The translations under genes were made by a program, and so were the position numbers. A stretch of 64,000 nucleotides of DNA from Sphingobacterium sp. SGR-19. GTDB lineage: Bacteria; Bacteroidota; Bacteroidia; Sphingobacteriales; Sphingobacteriaceae. The DNA is taken from NCBI RefSeq assembly GCF_011043555.1, contig NZ_JAAKGS010000001.1:310001-374000 (forward strand), given 5' to 3'. Shown here piece after piece: positions 47,925 through 57,592 of this stretch (position 1 is the stretch's first letter; the number at the start of each line of letters is the position of its first letter). A model generated the notes under the pieces. The model was not told where the DNA came from, ran no database searches, and worked only from the letters and a program-made list of their open reading frames with translations.

Positions 47925-47997
47925 GGTGCCATAGCTCAGTTGGTAGAGCAAAGGACTGAAAATCCTTGTGTCGCTGGTTCGAATCCAGCTGGCACCA
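47925..47997 (+). tRNA. tRNA-Phe (GAA), copy 2
   Basis: Identical over the whole mature length to copy 1, 39 bases after it. Both probably come from one precursor ending at the following hairpin. Confidence 0.95.
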
Positions 47998-48000
47998 CGA

Positions 48001-48032
48001 AAAAGCCTTTCCGAATTGGAAAGGCTTTTTTA
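48001..48032 (+). terminator. Terminator of the tRNA-Phe pair
   Basis: AAAAGCCTTTCC and GGAAAGGCTTTT form a 12-bp stem with loop GAATT followed by T-rich sequence. Confidence 0.85.
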
Positions 48033-48063
48033 TTTTTAATTTTTACTTTCGTTCTGAATCCCC

Positions 48064-48071
48064 TATATTTG
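48064..48071 (+). promoter_or_regulatory. Promoter -7 element of the metY leader
   Basis: TATATTTG is an exact TAnnTTTG match. A start about 7 bases later puts the whole riboswitch and leader peptide in the transcript. Confidence 0.6.
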
Positions 48072-48126
48072 CATCGTACCTATATTAAAGTACACTAATC
48101 AGCACCTTGCATTGTGTCAGGTCTTG

Positions 48127-48239
48127 ATTTATAAAGAAGTGGCGAGAGACTGGCTCCATGACCCACTGGCAACCAGCAAGAGAGAATTGAAAAGGTGCCA
48201 AATCCTGTCCAAAGCAATATCGTTTTGGAACATATAAAT
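48127..48239 (+). promoter_or_regulatory. SAM-I (S-box) riboswitch
   Basis: The element shows the S-box core: AAGAAGTGGCGAGAGACTGG, then TGACCCACTGGCAACC and AAGGTGCCAAATCCTG. P1 is closed by ATTTATA (48127-48133) with TATAAAT (48233-48239), and a GTCCAAAGC...TTTTGGAAC hairpin forms P4. SAM binding would repress the downstream methionine gene. Transcriptional or translational mode is not obvious, because a leader ORF and another hairpin intervene before metY. Confidence 0.85.
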
Positions 48240-48249
48240 AGATAAGACA

Positions 48250-48345
48250 ATGAAAACATGTAAACTAAGCATTTCTAATAAAATACTATCACTCTCAACA
48301 GCATATGCTTGTTGTTGCAGTTATGCACCTATGCGAATGCGTTAG
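48250..48345 (+). CDS. Leader peptide ending in APMRMR upstream of metY
   Basis: A 31-codon frame starts 10 bases after the riboswitch. It reads MKTCKLSISNK, then ends YACCCSYAPMRMR at TAG. The end is unusually dense in Cys and Met, the products of the pathway controlled here. The stop codon lies in the left arm of the following hairpin, so a ribosome slowed at the Met codons would melt it. It is too small for standard gene calling. Translation has not been shown. Confidence 0.6.
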   Translation: MKTCKLSISNKILSLSTAYACCCSYAPMRMR

Positions 48346-48413
48346 TCGTTCTTGGTGATGTCCGGTTCTGAAACATTCCTTCCCTTCACATTGCCATCCT
48401 ATGAACGACCAAC
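48341..48413 (+). promoter_or_regulatory. Hairpin between leader peptide and metY
   Basis: GTTAGTCGTTC (48341-48351) pairs with GAACGACCAAC (48403-48413) at 10 of 11 positions. TGGTGATG can extend the stem against CATTGCCA. No T-run follows, so it is not a simple intrinsic terminator. Confidence 0.55.
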
Positions 48414-48469
48414 TTCCATATGATAGAATGCGTGCTTAATTTATTATATTTACATATAAAACATTATAA

Positions 48470-49780
<1,311 letters not shown>

Positions 49781-49817
49781 CAGATAAACGTACTTTTTTA
49801 GAAGATAAATAATAACA

Positions 49818-50999
49818 ATGAGTAAAAAATTAATCATAGGCATGTTTGGATTTGGTGTGGTTGGACAAGGCTTATATGATATTATAAAAACGAAAAGACT
49901 AAATTTAGAAATCAAGAAGTTTGTTATCAAAAATGCGGACAAGAAGAGAACACTCCCAGCGGAACTGTTTACGACCGATGCTGAAGCTATTTTGGCAGAT
50001 GCCGAGATTAATACCGTTGTTGAACTTATAGACGATGCCAATGCAGCTTTTGAAATCACTAAGCGGGCACTAAAAAACGGTAAAAATGTAGTCTCTGCCA
50101 ATAAGAAGATGATTGCTTCTCATTTAGAAGAGCTTACACTCATTCAACAAGAATACGGCACATCTTTGTTATATGAAGGTGCAGTATGCGGAAGCATTCC
50201 TATTATTCGTAATTTAGAGGAATACTATGATAATGAGCTGTTGCATTCCGTTAGTGGTATCTTCAACGGTTCGTCCAACTATATCCTATCGAAGATATTC
50301 AATGAAAACCAGGGTTATGACGTAGCGTTGAAACAGGCACAGGACCTAGGGTTTGCAGAAACAGATCCGACATTAGATGTAGGGGGATTCGATCCAAAAT
50401 ATAAACTAGCTATTGTTGCTTCTCACGCTTACGGAATCTATGTGAATCCCGACGAGATTCTCAATATAGGAATTGATAAACTGGACGATCGAGACATCCG
50501 TTTTGCTAAAGAAAAAGGGTTTAAAATTAAACTCTTACCTTTCGCAAAAGAAATCAACAATAATCAGGTCGTTTTGTACGTATTGCCAAGATTGATTACA
50601 CCTGACAATATCCTGTTCAATGTAGAAAACGAAAACAACGGCGTCCTGGTAAAAGCAGCTTTTGCAGACGAGCAATTTTTCTATGGAAAAGGTGCTGGCG
50701 GACATCCTACCGGCTCCGCAGTGCTCTCGGATATCGCTGCATTACGATATGGCTACCGATACGAATACAAAAAGCACTTGGAGGCAGCTCAGATCCAGTA
50801 CAGTACAGATTATAAATTAAAGGTATATTTTCGTTATGTAAAAGAAGAAACTTTAAATCAGATACAATTTGATGCGATAGTGGAACGTTTCTATGGGCAA
50901 GATTTCAAATACGTTATAGGAGAAATTAGTCTACAGGAAATTATCGTAAAAAGAGATATAATCGATCAAACCGGAAATTTTATTGCGGAAGTTCTCTAA
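49818..50999 (+). CDS. hom: Homoserine dehydrogenase
   Basis: The 393-residue enzyme starts with a Rossmann loop GMFGFGVVGQGLYDIIK. It has VVSANKKMIASHLEEL, YEGAVCGSIPIIRNLEEYY, the catalytic-Lys region GFAETDPTLDVGGFDPKYKLAI, and GAGGHPTGSAVLSDI. It reduces aspartate semialdehyde to homoserine, the precursor of both methionine and threonine. Placement after metY puts it under the same SAM-responsive leader, and the enzyme stands free rather than fused to aspartokinase. Confidence 0.93.
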   Translation: MSKKLIIGMFGFGVVGQGLYDIIKTKRLNLEIKKFVIKNADKKRTLPAELFTTDAEAILADAEINTVVELIDDANAAFEITKRALKNGKNVVSANKKMIASHLEELTLIQQEYGTSLLYEGAVCGSIPIIRNLEEYYDNELLHSVSGIFNGSSNYILSKIFNENQGYDVALKQAQDLGFAETDPTLDVGGFDPKYKLAIVASHAYGIYVNPDEILNIGIDKLDDRDIRFAKEKGFKIKLLPFAKEINNNQVVLYVLPRLITPDNILFNVENENNGVLVKAAFADEQFFYGKGAGGHPTGSAVLSDIAALRYGYRYEYKKHLEAAQIQYSTDYKLKVYFRYVKEETLNQIQFDAIVERFYGQDFKYVIGEISLQEIIVKRDIIDQTGNFIAEVL

Positions 51000-51132
51000 A
51001 AGGACGTTCCGTAATAGACTTCCATTCATAGGCTAGCGAAAGCATAATAAAAATAGCTCTTGATGGCTGAGGAGAGCGAAATAATTTTATTTTATATGGG
51101 TGATGCATATTGCATATAAAAATAAATTTATT

Positions 51133-51140
51133 TAGGTTTG
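51133..51140 (+). promoter_or_regulatory. tRNA-Pro promoter -7 element
   Basis: TAGGTTTG fits TAnnTTTG, 11 bases before the mature tRNA. Confidence 0.6.
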
Positions 51141-51150
51141 CCTTGAATTA

Positions 51151-51224
51151 CGGGATGTAGCGTAGCCCGGTATCGCGCCAGCATGGGGTGCTGGAGGTCG
51201 TCGGTTCAAATCCGGCCATCCCGA
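51151..51224 (+). tRNA. tRNA-Pro (GGG)
   Basis: The 74-nt cloverleaf has acceptor CGGGATG/CATCCCG, anticodon arm CCAGC-ATGGGGT-GCTGG with anticodon GGG, and T-arm TTCAAAT. No CCA is encoded. Confidence 0.93.
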
Positions 51225-51229
51225 CAATC

Positions 51230-51265
51230 ACAAAGCTTTCCATCTTATTGGAAAGCTTTGTTGTT
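51230..51265 (+). terminator. tRNA-Pro terminator
   Basis: ACAAAGCTTTCC and GGAAAGCTTTGT form a 12-bp stem with an 8-nt loop followed by TGTTT. Confidence 0.8.
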
Positions 51266-51349
51266 TAATATCAAAACAGTTTTTATCTTAGTGAGCGACA
51301 ATCAAAATCATATCAATCCGTTCTATATTTCGAATAAACCATCACATTT

Positions 51350-51985
51350 TTGAAAAACCATTTACTATTTATCGATACAGAGACTTCCGGTATTCCTCAG
51401 CGTTGGAACCGGCCCTATTCAGATGAGAAAAACTGGCCACATGTCATTCAAGTAGCCTGGATTATTTATCAAGTTGACGGGACCGAAATCAAGCGTATGA
51501 GCAAATACATTTATGACGATGATATAAAGATAACCTCTTCTTCTTACAACGTACACGGTATAACAAGTGAATTTCTAAAACAGCATGGAGATAGAAGAAA
51601 AGAAGTATTACGTAAGCTGTCGCACGACATACAAAAGTATAATCCGCTCATTATTGGTCATTTCGTTGAATTAGACGTACAGGTATTAAGTGCGGATTAT
51701 TACAGAGCAAACCTTAGGAACCCGTTCAACAGCCAATCCTTTTTCTGCACGATGTTAGATAGCGAGAAATATGCCGCTAATCCATCGATAACATATCTCC
51801 GGTTACCACAGCTTCACGAATACCTTTTCGACAACTTGTTAACGGAAATTCACGAAGCTGAACAGGATGCCAGTGCAACCGCTAAATGTTTTTTCGAACT
51901 TTGGAATCGTCATGAGATAACAGAATTGGATATGGAACGGCAACAAAAGATGTTTTCACGAAAACTTAACTTTTTAGATAAATAG
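51350..51985 (+). CDS. DnaQ-like 3'-5' exonuclease
   Basis: The 211-residue DEDDh-type exonuclease starts with TTG and reads MKNHLLFIDTETSGIPQRW (ExoI DxE). IIGHFVELDVQVLSADYY (ExoII Asp) and HEAEQDASATAKCFFELW (ExoIII HxxxxD) follow. It lacks polymerase or UvrC domains. It is separated by 30 nt from the cNMP/CBS/DUF294 gene. DnaQ-like exonucleases often neighbour DUF294 proteins in other bacteria, so the pair likely works together, in a way not yet clear. Confidence 0.85.
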   Translation: MKNHLLFIDTETSGIPQRWNRPYSDEKNWPHVIQVAWIIYQVDGTEIKRMSKYIYDDDIKITSSSYNVHGITSEFLKQHGDRRKEVLRKLSHDIQKYNPLIIGHFVELDVQVLSADYYRANLRNPFNSQSFFCTMLDSEKYAANPSITYLRLPQLHEYLFDNLLTEIHEAEQDASATAKCFFELWNRHEITELDMERQQKMFSRKLNFLDK

Positions 51986-52015
51986 AATGTCTAACATTGT
52001 GTTAAAAAGCAGATC

Positions 52016-53923
52016 ATGCCAAATTTAATTGAAATTTTAAAAAACACACAACCCTTTGATATCCTTCCGGAGAGCGTACTTCGAGGTATTTCCGAATCGT
52101 TGATACAAACTTCTTATACACGGGATACGCTGGCTTACAGACAAGAGGTAACAGAAGTAAAAGGTGTTGATATTATCGTCAAAGGAGAATATGAAACGTT
52201 TTTTTTCGATTCGTCCGAAAACAAACGTTCGGTTGAGATACACCATCCTCTTTATTGCTTTGGCGGCATTTCCATTCTCCTCAACAGAACGAAAGCTTTA
52301 AAATCGGTTATGGCGAAAAAGGGCACGGTTGTATATAATTTACCACGTAAGGAATTTCTTGAATTGTGTCATGCTTACGACGATTTTTTCCAATATTATA
52401 CAACGGATTTCGGAAAGAAAATGCTGAACGAAGAGTTTTCACATTTCGTGAAAACCCCGGCTTCTTTTGAAGAAAGTTATATTGCAGCAGAACAGCTCTA
52501 TTCCAGAAAAATAGATGGGATAGCCTATAAAGATATTGTGTCTTGTGCCGCAGATACGCCTATCTACAAAGCTGCGAAACATATGGCTAACAATCGCGTA
52601 AGCTGTATCTTCATTCTGGACGAAAACCAAAATATCATAGGTTATGCCACCGACATAACCCTTCGAGACAACGTTATTGCTAAATGTATTGATGTCAATG
52701 CATCAATCGCCGAGGTTATGGATAATCCTATCGTATCGATATCCCATCAAGCCTACCTCTATGAAGCCGTGCTCATGATGTTCAGCACAAAGAGCCGTTA
52801 CCTTTTAGTAGAAAAAGACGGACGATATGTGGGTTTCTTGAGCCGAAACCGGATATTAAGCGAACAGGGACAATCACCGCTGGTTTTCATTCAATCCGTA
52901 AAGTTGGCGGAAACCATTGAGGAATTACGTCAAAAATGGAATTATGTACCGGAAATCATCAAACAACTATTAGGCCGCGGCATTAACGCTGAGATTACCA
53001 ATCAAGTCATTACAACGATAGCGGATACTATCGCCATTAAAGTTATTGAACGTGTAATTAGGGAAATGGGTGAACCTCCAGCCAAGTTTGTCTTCATGGT
53101 TACGGGAAGTGAGGGAAGAAAAGAGCAAACCTTAAAAACCGATCAGGACAATGCCATTATCTATGAAGATAAAGCTAACGAACAACGGGAAATGGTTCGA
53201 AAATATTTCCTCACATTCGCGAAAAAAGTATCAGATTATTTAAATGAAATCGGCTTCAGTTATTGTGAAGGAGGATACATGGCTAGCAATCCCGAGTGGA
53301 CCCATTCTTTATCACATTGGAAACGCAACTATAAAAAGTGGATTGAGGAAAGTGTACCCGAAAACGCAATTAAATTCTCGACATTTTTTGATTGCCGTTT
53401 CCTATATGGCGAAAAAAACATTATCGAAGAACTCAAACAATTTTTAGAGGTGGAACTTCAAAAGCCAAACGATCGGTTTTTCGCTTTTACAGCAAAAAAT
53501 GCCCTGCAATATGAGCCTCCCCTAACTTTCTTCAAGAATATTAAAACCGAAACCATCGGTAAGACCGAGGTTTTCAATATCAAAAATGCGATGACACCTA
53601 TTGTCGACTTGGTTAGAGTATATGCGCTTAAAAAAAGAATATATCAAGAAAATACCGGAGAAAGGTTAAAGAAACTGATGGAATCGGGAGTCTTCACGCC
53701 TCAACAATATCATGAACTTTATCAATCCTACTATTATTTAATGGCGTTGAGGTTGGAAAACCAGGCTAATCAAATATTGGTGGAGAAGTCAGATCCCAAT
53801 AACTATATTCGTATAAATACATTAACGAAAATTGAAAAGGCTACTTTAAGAGAGATATTTAAATCGATCGGCAACTTTCAAATGGGAATAAAAATGCGGT
53901 TCACGAATAATATACTTGGTTGA
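52016..53923 (+). CDS. cNMP-binding, CBS and DUF294 nucleotidyltransferase-like protein
   Basis: The 635-residue cytoplasmic protein has a cyclic-nucleotide-binding-like domain (about 10-135), a CBS pair (ISCAADTPIYKAAKHMANNR, then DNPIVSISHQAYLYEAVLMM), and a DUF294 nucleotidyltransferase-like core. That core contains FVFMVTGSEGRKEQTLKTDQ with the Asp pair TDQDNA, where GS-x-GR-x-EQ is the family motif. A DUF294_C helical end completes it. The architecture suggests regulation of another protein by nucleotidylation or nucleotide sensing. Its operon partner is the exonuclease. Confidence 0.85.
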   Translation: MPNLIEILKNTQPFDILPESVLRGISESLIQTSYTRDTLAYRQEVTEVKGVDIIVKGEYETFFFDSSENKRSVEIHHPLYCFGGISILLNRTKALKSVMAKKGTVVYNLPRKEFLELCHAYDDFFQYYTTDFGKKMLNEEFSHFVKTPASFEESYIAAEQLYSRKIDGIAYKDIVSCAADTPIYKAAKHMANNRVSCIFILDENQNIIGYATDITLRDNVIAKCIDVNASIAEVMDNPIVSISHQAYLYEAVLMMFSTKSRYLLVEKDGRYVGFLSRNRILSEQGQSPLVFIQSVKLAETIEELRQKWNYVPEIIKQLLGRGINAEITNQVITTIADTIAIKVIERVIREMGEPPAKFVFMVTGSEGRKEQTLKTDQDNAIIYEDKANEQREMVRKYFLTFAKKVSDYLNEIGFSYCEGGYMASNPEWTHSLSHWKRNYKKWIEESVPENAIKFSTFFDCRFLYGEKNIIEELKQFLEVELQKPNDRFFAFTAKNALQYEPPLTFFKNIKTETIGKTEVFNIKNAMTPIVDLVRVYALKKRIYQENTGERLKKLMESGVFTPQQYHELYQSYYYLMALRLENQANQILVEKSDPNNYIRINTLTKIEKATLREIFKSIGNFQMGIKMRFTNNILG

Positions 53924-53998
53924 TATTTGGTCACAAACTTATTAAATGATATAAAAACGTTACAGAATATAAAATAACTAATATCAAATAGCTTGACT

Positions 53999-54023
53999 TA
54001 GTGTAAAAAATACACTATATTTG
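53999..54023 (+). promoter_or_regulatory. Palindromic operator-promoter before a candidate small RNA
   Basis: TAGTGTA-AAAAA-TACACTA is a perfect palindrome. Its last bases enter TATATTTG (54016-54023), an exact -7 element. The site shares 17 identical bases with the pfkA/Nudix spacer. No protein start follows within 100 bases. Confidence 0.65.
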
Positions 54024-54029
54024 TACTTT

Positions 54030-54095
54030 CATAATTTAGGTTTATAATTGGTTAGTTAAGGGCTTTCATTCTCCCCGTTTGAAAGCCCTTTTTAT
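54030..54095 (+). ncRNA. Candidate small RNA ending in a strong terminator
   Basis: From the predicted transcription start to the T-run there are about 65 bases with no ATG and no usable frame. The 3' end is a hairpin, AAGGGCTTTCA against TGAAAGCCCTT, with an 11-nt loop TTCTCCCCGTT and a T-run. A promoter and terminator this close with nothing coding between is typical of small regulatory RNAs. Alternatively it is a terminator for the DUF294 gene, with the promoter coincidental. The family is unrecognised. Confidence 0.5.
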
Positions 54096-54120
54096 TTTGG
54101 AAAGATACTATCATTTCATA

Positions 54121-54151
54121 TAGAAATGCCTCCATATAGGAGGCATTTCTA
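54121..54151 (-). terminator. Hairpin downstream of the YceI gene
   Basis: TAGAAATGCCTCC and GGAGGCATTTCTA form a perfect 13-bp stem with loop ATATA. A T-run is weak on either side, so termination is probable rather than sure. Confidence 0.65.
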
Positions 54152-54172
54152 AAGATATGTTTATCACACCTA

Positions 54173-54850
54173 TTATTGTTTCGTCGCTTCTAGATTAACT
54201 CCAACCTCGATGTCCCTGCTTATTCCCCACTCTGCCGGATCCAAATCCGAAGTACCGAATTTGATACCCCAATCTACACGGTTTACAGTAAATTTAGCCT
54301 CTACAGCAACTTTATCGTCTTGAACATCAATCTTAGCAGGAAAAGACACGTTCAATGTGCTATCTAATAAAGTAAGATTACCGCTAACGAGTTTGTTTGC
54401 GCCATCCACTGCGTCTTTCACGCTAGATAAATCCAAGTCCGCAACCTGTGTAATATGGAAGGTTGCAGTCGCATGTTTTTCAACATCAAAAAAATCTTCG
54501 CTTTTCAAGTGGTTTTGCAAATCGCTAGATTTTTTATCTGCTTCGGTTACCGAAGCAGCGTCAACATGTAAGGATTTCATATCAATGGTGAAATCACCTG
54601 CATTGACATTTCCGTCTGCAACCGATACTTCACCGGAACTTACGGAAAGCGTACCCCAACGAGGAGCAAGACCGCCTTTATGCGTCGCTCTCCAAGTCAC
54701 CTCAGAAGCTTCTACATTTGCAATATATACGTCTCCTTGTTTCTCCGCTACTTCTTGTTTTTCGGATACTTGCGTCTTTGAAGAATTTCCCCCACAAGAA
54801 GCAAATAGAATGGCAGTACCTGCCACCACTGATAAAAAGATCTTTCTCAT
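54173..54850 (-). CDS. YceI family lipoprotein
   Basis: The 225-residue protein has a lipoprotein signal (lipobox ASCGG). A YceI lipocalin-like barrel follows, visible as ASEVTWRATHKGGLAPRWG, GNVNAGDFTIDMKSLHVDA, LKSEDFFDVEKHATATFHI, and the ending FTVNRVDWGIKFG. YceI proteins bind isoprenoid-like lipids in the periplasm. It is monocistronic and sits after the candidate RNA region. Confidence 0.88.
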   Translation of the reverse strand: MRKIFLSVVAGTAILFASCGGNSSKTQVSEKQEVAEKQGDVYIANVEASEVTWRATHKGGLAPRWGTLSVSSGEVSVADGNVNAGDFTIDMKSLHVDAASVTEADKKSSDLQNHLKSEDFFDVEKHATATFHITQVADLDLSSVKDAVDGANKLVSGNLTLLDSTLNVSFPAKIDVQDDKVAVEAKFTVNRVDWGIKFGTSDLDPAEWGISRDIEVGVNLEATKQ

Positions 54851-54922
54851 AAATGTCTTATTTATTAAATAAAATTATTCTAAAAATACCCATCTTTTTT
54901 GACGTTCACAATAGACGTACGC

Positions 54923-56170
54923 TTATTTTGGCTCATCCAATATTGCCAATGATTTTTGGATGATGCGAATAGCGTCCTCTAATTCTTCTTTAGAGATTAC
55001 CAAGGGGGGTGCAAAACGGATCTTGTCGCCGTGCGTAGGTTTTGCCAACAAACCATTTTTCAGAAGTTCCAAACAGAAAATGTCAGCAGCATTATCTTTC
55101 GGATGATCAATGACGATGGCATTAAGAAGTCCTTTCCCCCGTACCTGTTTAATTGCGGGATGCGTTAAGGTGTTTAATGCCGAACGGAAATAAACACCAA
55201 GTTCTGCTGCACGTTCCGCAAGCTTTTCCTCTTTCAACACCTCTAGTGAAGCGATAGCGACAGCACAAGCTATGGGGTTTCCGCCATAGGTAGAACCATG
55301 TTCGCCCGGCGCTATCGTCAACATAATCTCATCATCGGCAAGTACCGCAGAAATTGGTATAACGCCGCCGCTCAAGGCTTTCCCTAAAATAAGAACATCT
55401 GGCCGGACATTTTCATACTCGCAAGCCAATAATTTTCCTGTTCTCGATAAGCCTGTCTGAATCTCGTCTCCTATAAATAGCACGCGATGTTCTTCACACA
55501 ATGCTTTAGCGGCCGCCAGATAACCGTCATCGGGAACAAAGACTCCCGCTTCTCCTTGGATAGGCTCCACCAACAAACCCACAACGTTTTCATCTGCAAA
55601 TGCATCGCGAAGTGCATTCAAATTGTTGTAGGGGATTGTGACGTATCCCGGCATAAAAGGTCCGAAACCAACTCTTGCCGTAGGATCTGTACTAAATGAA
55701 ATAACATTGATGGTACGACCGTGGAAATTTCCTTCGACGGTGACAATCTTGGCTTGTCCGTCCGGCACACCTTTTACAACATACCCCCATTTACGGGCTA
55801 ATTTTAAAGCTGTTTCCACCGCTTCCACCCCCGTGTTCATGGGTAACACTTTGTCATAATCAAAATACTGTGTAATATATCGGGTGTATTCTGCCATTTT
55901 ATCACTGTGGAAAGCCCTTGATGTCAGCGTTAATTGTTTTGCTTGCTTTATCAAAGCTTCGACAATTTTCGGGTGACAATGTCCTTGATTGATAGCCGAA
56001 TAACCGGATAGAAAGTCGTAGTAACGCTTGCCCTCCACATCCCAAACAAATGGCCCTAGTCCCTTGCTTAATACAACTGGCAATGAATGGTAGTTGTGAG
56101 CACCATATTCCTCTTCTATTTGTATGTAACCTGCTGTTTTTTCCGGAATTTCATATCTATTAGTCTCCAT
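54923..56170 (-). CDS. rocD: Ornithine--oxo-acid aminotransferase
   Basis: From [20 protein letters not shown] the protein has 415 residues. It is a class III aminotransferase with [39 protein letters not shown], and the PLP Lys in [15 protein letters not shown]. The [19 protein letters not shown] opening is specific to ornithine delta-aminotransferase. It converts ornithine to glutamate semialdehyde. The first 11 codons of the longer frame are not needed. Confidence 0.92.
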   Translation of the reverse strand: METNRYEIPEKTAGYIQIEEEYGAHNYHSLPVVLSKGLGPFVWDVEGKRYYDFLSGYSAINQGHCHPKIVEALIKQAKQLTLTSRAFHSDKMAEYTRYITQYFDYDKVLPMNTGVEAVETALKLARKWGYVVKGVPDGQAKIVTVEGNFHGRTINVISFSTDPTARVGFGPFMPGYVTIPYNNLNALRDAFADENVVGLLVEPIQGEAGVFVPDDGYLAAAKALCEEHRVLFIGDEIQTGLSRTGKLLACEYENVRPDVLILGKALSGGVIPISAVLADDEIMLTIAPGEHGSTYGGNPIACAVAIASLEVLKEEKLAERAAELGVYFRSALNTLTHPAIKQVRGKGLLNAIVIDHPKDNAADIFCLELLKNGLLAKPTHGDKIRFAPPLVISKEELEDAIRIIQKSLAILDEPK

Positions 56171-56265
56171 GTTGTTGATAATAAGATATAGACAATATAA
56201 CAATTTTCAGTTTGAATCCCAAAAATTCAGGCATCTGTCTCTTCGATTTAAGAAATAATATCTTG

Positions 56266-56302
56266 GATTATCGAAAGAGAATTATTAAATTCGATAATCG
56301 AA
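56266..56302. promoter_or_regulatory. Inverted repeat in the rocD/NTF2-like spacer
   Basis: GATTATCGAA (56266-56275) faces TTCGATAATC (56290-56299) exactly across 14 bases. The right arm is part of a second palindrome, TTCGAT-A-ATCGAA (56290-56302). The site lies between divergent rocD and the NTF2-like gene and could bind a regulator of either. Confidence 0.55.
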
Positions 56303-56317
56303 TAAACATCACATTAT

Positions 56318-56770
56318 ATGACGTTATATAATAAAGTATCCCTAGTTATGCTAACTGTCGTTATGGCGACCATACTTTCCGAAACATCCGCTCAAGAAAA
56401 AAGATCTTTGCAAGAAGAGGTTGAAAATGCGACGAAAGCGCTTACTGAAGCCATGTTAAAACCAACGGCGCAAGTATTAAATAAACTTGCATCAGACAAA
56501 CTCAGCTATGGACATTCCAGTGGCACCATAGAAACAAAAGAGCAATTTGTAAATACGCTCGTTTCGGGAGCTTCGGTCTTCGAAGAAATTCAGATTTCTG
56601 AACAAACTGTGGATCTACAAGATAACACAGCCATCGTCCGCCATACATTACATGCGAAAACCAATGATCCAGGAAAAGGCCCTGCCAGTATTCGTTTAGG
56701 CATCATGTTGACATGGGTGAAATCGAATGGTAGTTGGCAGCTTCTTGCCCGCCAGGCGTTTAAACTGTAA
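56318..56770 (+). CDS. Secreted NTF2-like (DUF4440) protein
   Basis: The 150-residue protein has a signal peptide cleaved after a SETSA-type site. A cystatin/NTF2-like domain with KLASDKLSYGHSSGTIETKE and LRQLL-like end LTWVKSNGSWQLLARQAFKL is typical of DUF4440 proteins. Such domains are small ligand-binding or catalytic cups of unknown use here. The end overlaps an oxidoreductase remnant on the other strand. Confidence 0.8.
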   Translation: MTLYNKVSLVMLTVVMATILSETSAQEKRSLQEEVENATKALTEAMLKPTAQVLNKLASDKLSYGHSSGTIETKEQFVNTLVSGASVFEEIQISEQTVDLQDNTAIVRHTLHAKTNDPGKGPASIRLGIMLTWVKSNGSWQLLARQAFKL

Positions 56771-56890
56771 AAACCTCTACTACGGCTGTTGTTCTTAAAG
56801 CACTCTCGCCAGTTGATGGGCAAAGTCCCTCACCACGTAGTTCTCGGACGATAGATTCAATTAGGGCATGTTGAATATTTTGGCTTTTCG
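56759..56890 (-). pseudogene. C-terminal remnant of a Gfo/Idh/MocA-type oxidoreductase
   Basis: In one minus frame about 40 codons read IQHALIESIVRELRGEGLCP and then STGESALRTTAVVEVFTV before TAA. ELRGEG-x-CPSTGESALRTT is the signature end of many Gfo/Idh/MocA oxidoreductases. Nothing upstream belongs to such a gene, so the rest was lost. The break lies near the HTH gene and putative invertible segment, marking a rearrangement. Confidence 0.6.
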
Positions 56891-56993
56891 AAATCAACAA
56901 ACTGAGTGCCTGATGGTGTTATTCGGGTTACGGGCGAGAAAACACGCCATTGTCGTGTCGCCAACTTGCACAAACGCTATCGGACGAAATATC

Positions 56994-57410
56994 CTACCTA
57001 GCTTCTTTATCTTTTAATTGAATCTTCAATTCCAGAGAAGTTACTTTTTCTATCAGAAAGTTCCGATACTTTACTAATTGTCCGTTCATTTCTTCAAGCT
57101 CACGAACTTTATCTTGCAGGTTTATTACTTTTTTCAGCAATGCATTCTCTTTCATTATATCTTGATGGTAGAAATCCAAATTAGTATCACGCATAAAAGG
57201 AATTTCCGGGGGTGTATCAAAAAGCGTTTTAGTCCTCTTACTAGGCACTGACTCCGGTGCATTCAGCAGTGGCATCGTTTTTTTTATCCAAGCCAACATC
57301 GTCCGTTTATCCTTAACACCATATTTATCCATCGCCTCCTCTAAAAGCAATTCTCCCGAAATAATCGCTTTTACCGCTTCTATTTGTATTTCCCTTTTTG
57401 ACTTCTTCAT
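56994..57410 (-). CDS. HTH-coiled-coil protein resembling a transposase OrfA
   Basis: The 138-residue basic protein has an N-terminal HTH (REIQIEAVKAIISGELLLEE ... YGVKDKRTMLAWIKK) like IS3-type OrfA proteins. The C-terminal half is a long coiled coil (ENALLKKVINLQDKVRELEE). No integrase-core OrfB follows, so it is either an orphaned transposase part or a DNA-binding regulator. Its start faces a putative invertible promoter, which in the flipped orientation would drive it. Confidence 0.55.
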   Translation of the reverse strand: MKKSKREIQIEAVKAIISGELLLEEAMDKYGVKDKRTMLAWIKKTMPLLNAPESVPSKRTKTLFDTPPEIPFMRDTNLDFYHQDIMKENALLKKVINLQDKVRELEEMNGQLVKYRNFLIEKVTSLELKIQLKDKEAR

Positions 57411-57448
57411 TTAAACTATGGATAGATTATATCACCTATATTATATAA

Positions 57449-57466
57449 GTAGTCCTACCGAGACTA
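57449..57466. repeat. Left inverted repeat of a putative invertible segment
   Basis: GTAGTCCTACCGAGACTA, the exact reverse complement of the right copy. Inside it TAGTC and GACTA form a small dyad around CTACCGA, as in recombinase crossover sites. Confidence 0.8.
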
Positions 57467-57571
57467 TAGTGAAAATAATTTAAAACTTCCTGTCAGCACT
57501 TTAGGTAATTGAGACGAATAATAAAAAATATACTTGCTTGATTGAAAAACACCGCGAACCTAATTTTTTAT

Positions 57572-57579
57572 TATATTTG
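57572..57579 (+). promoter_or_regulatory. Promoter -7 element inside the putative invertible segment
   Basis: TATATTTG matches TAnnTTTG and points toward the recombinase gene. It ends 13 bases before the right repeat. No good -33 element was found at normal spacing. No matching element is seen on the other strand of the segment. Confidence 0.55.
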
Positions 57580-57592
57580 TTTGAGTCATAAG

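Noticed and set aside
47813..47997. CRISPR-like direct repeats
   Set aside because: The repeats are two identical tRNA-Phe genes; no CRISPR array or cas gene was seen in the window.
54357..54872. 171-codon plus-strand frame over the YceI gene
   Set aside because: Antisense shadow of a clear lipoprotein gene.
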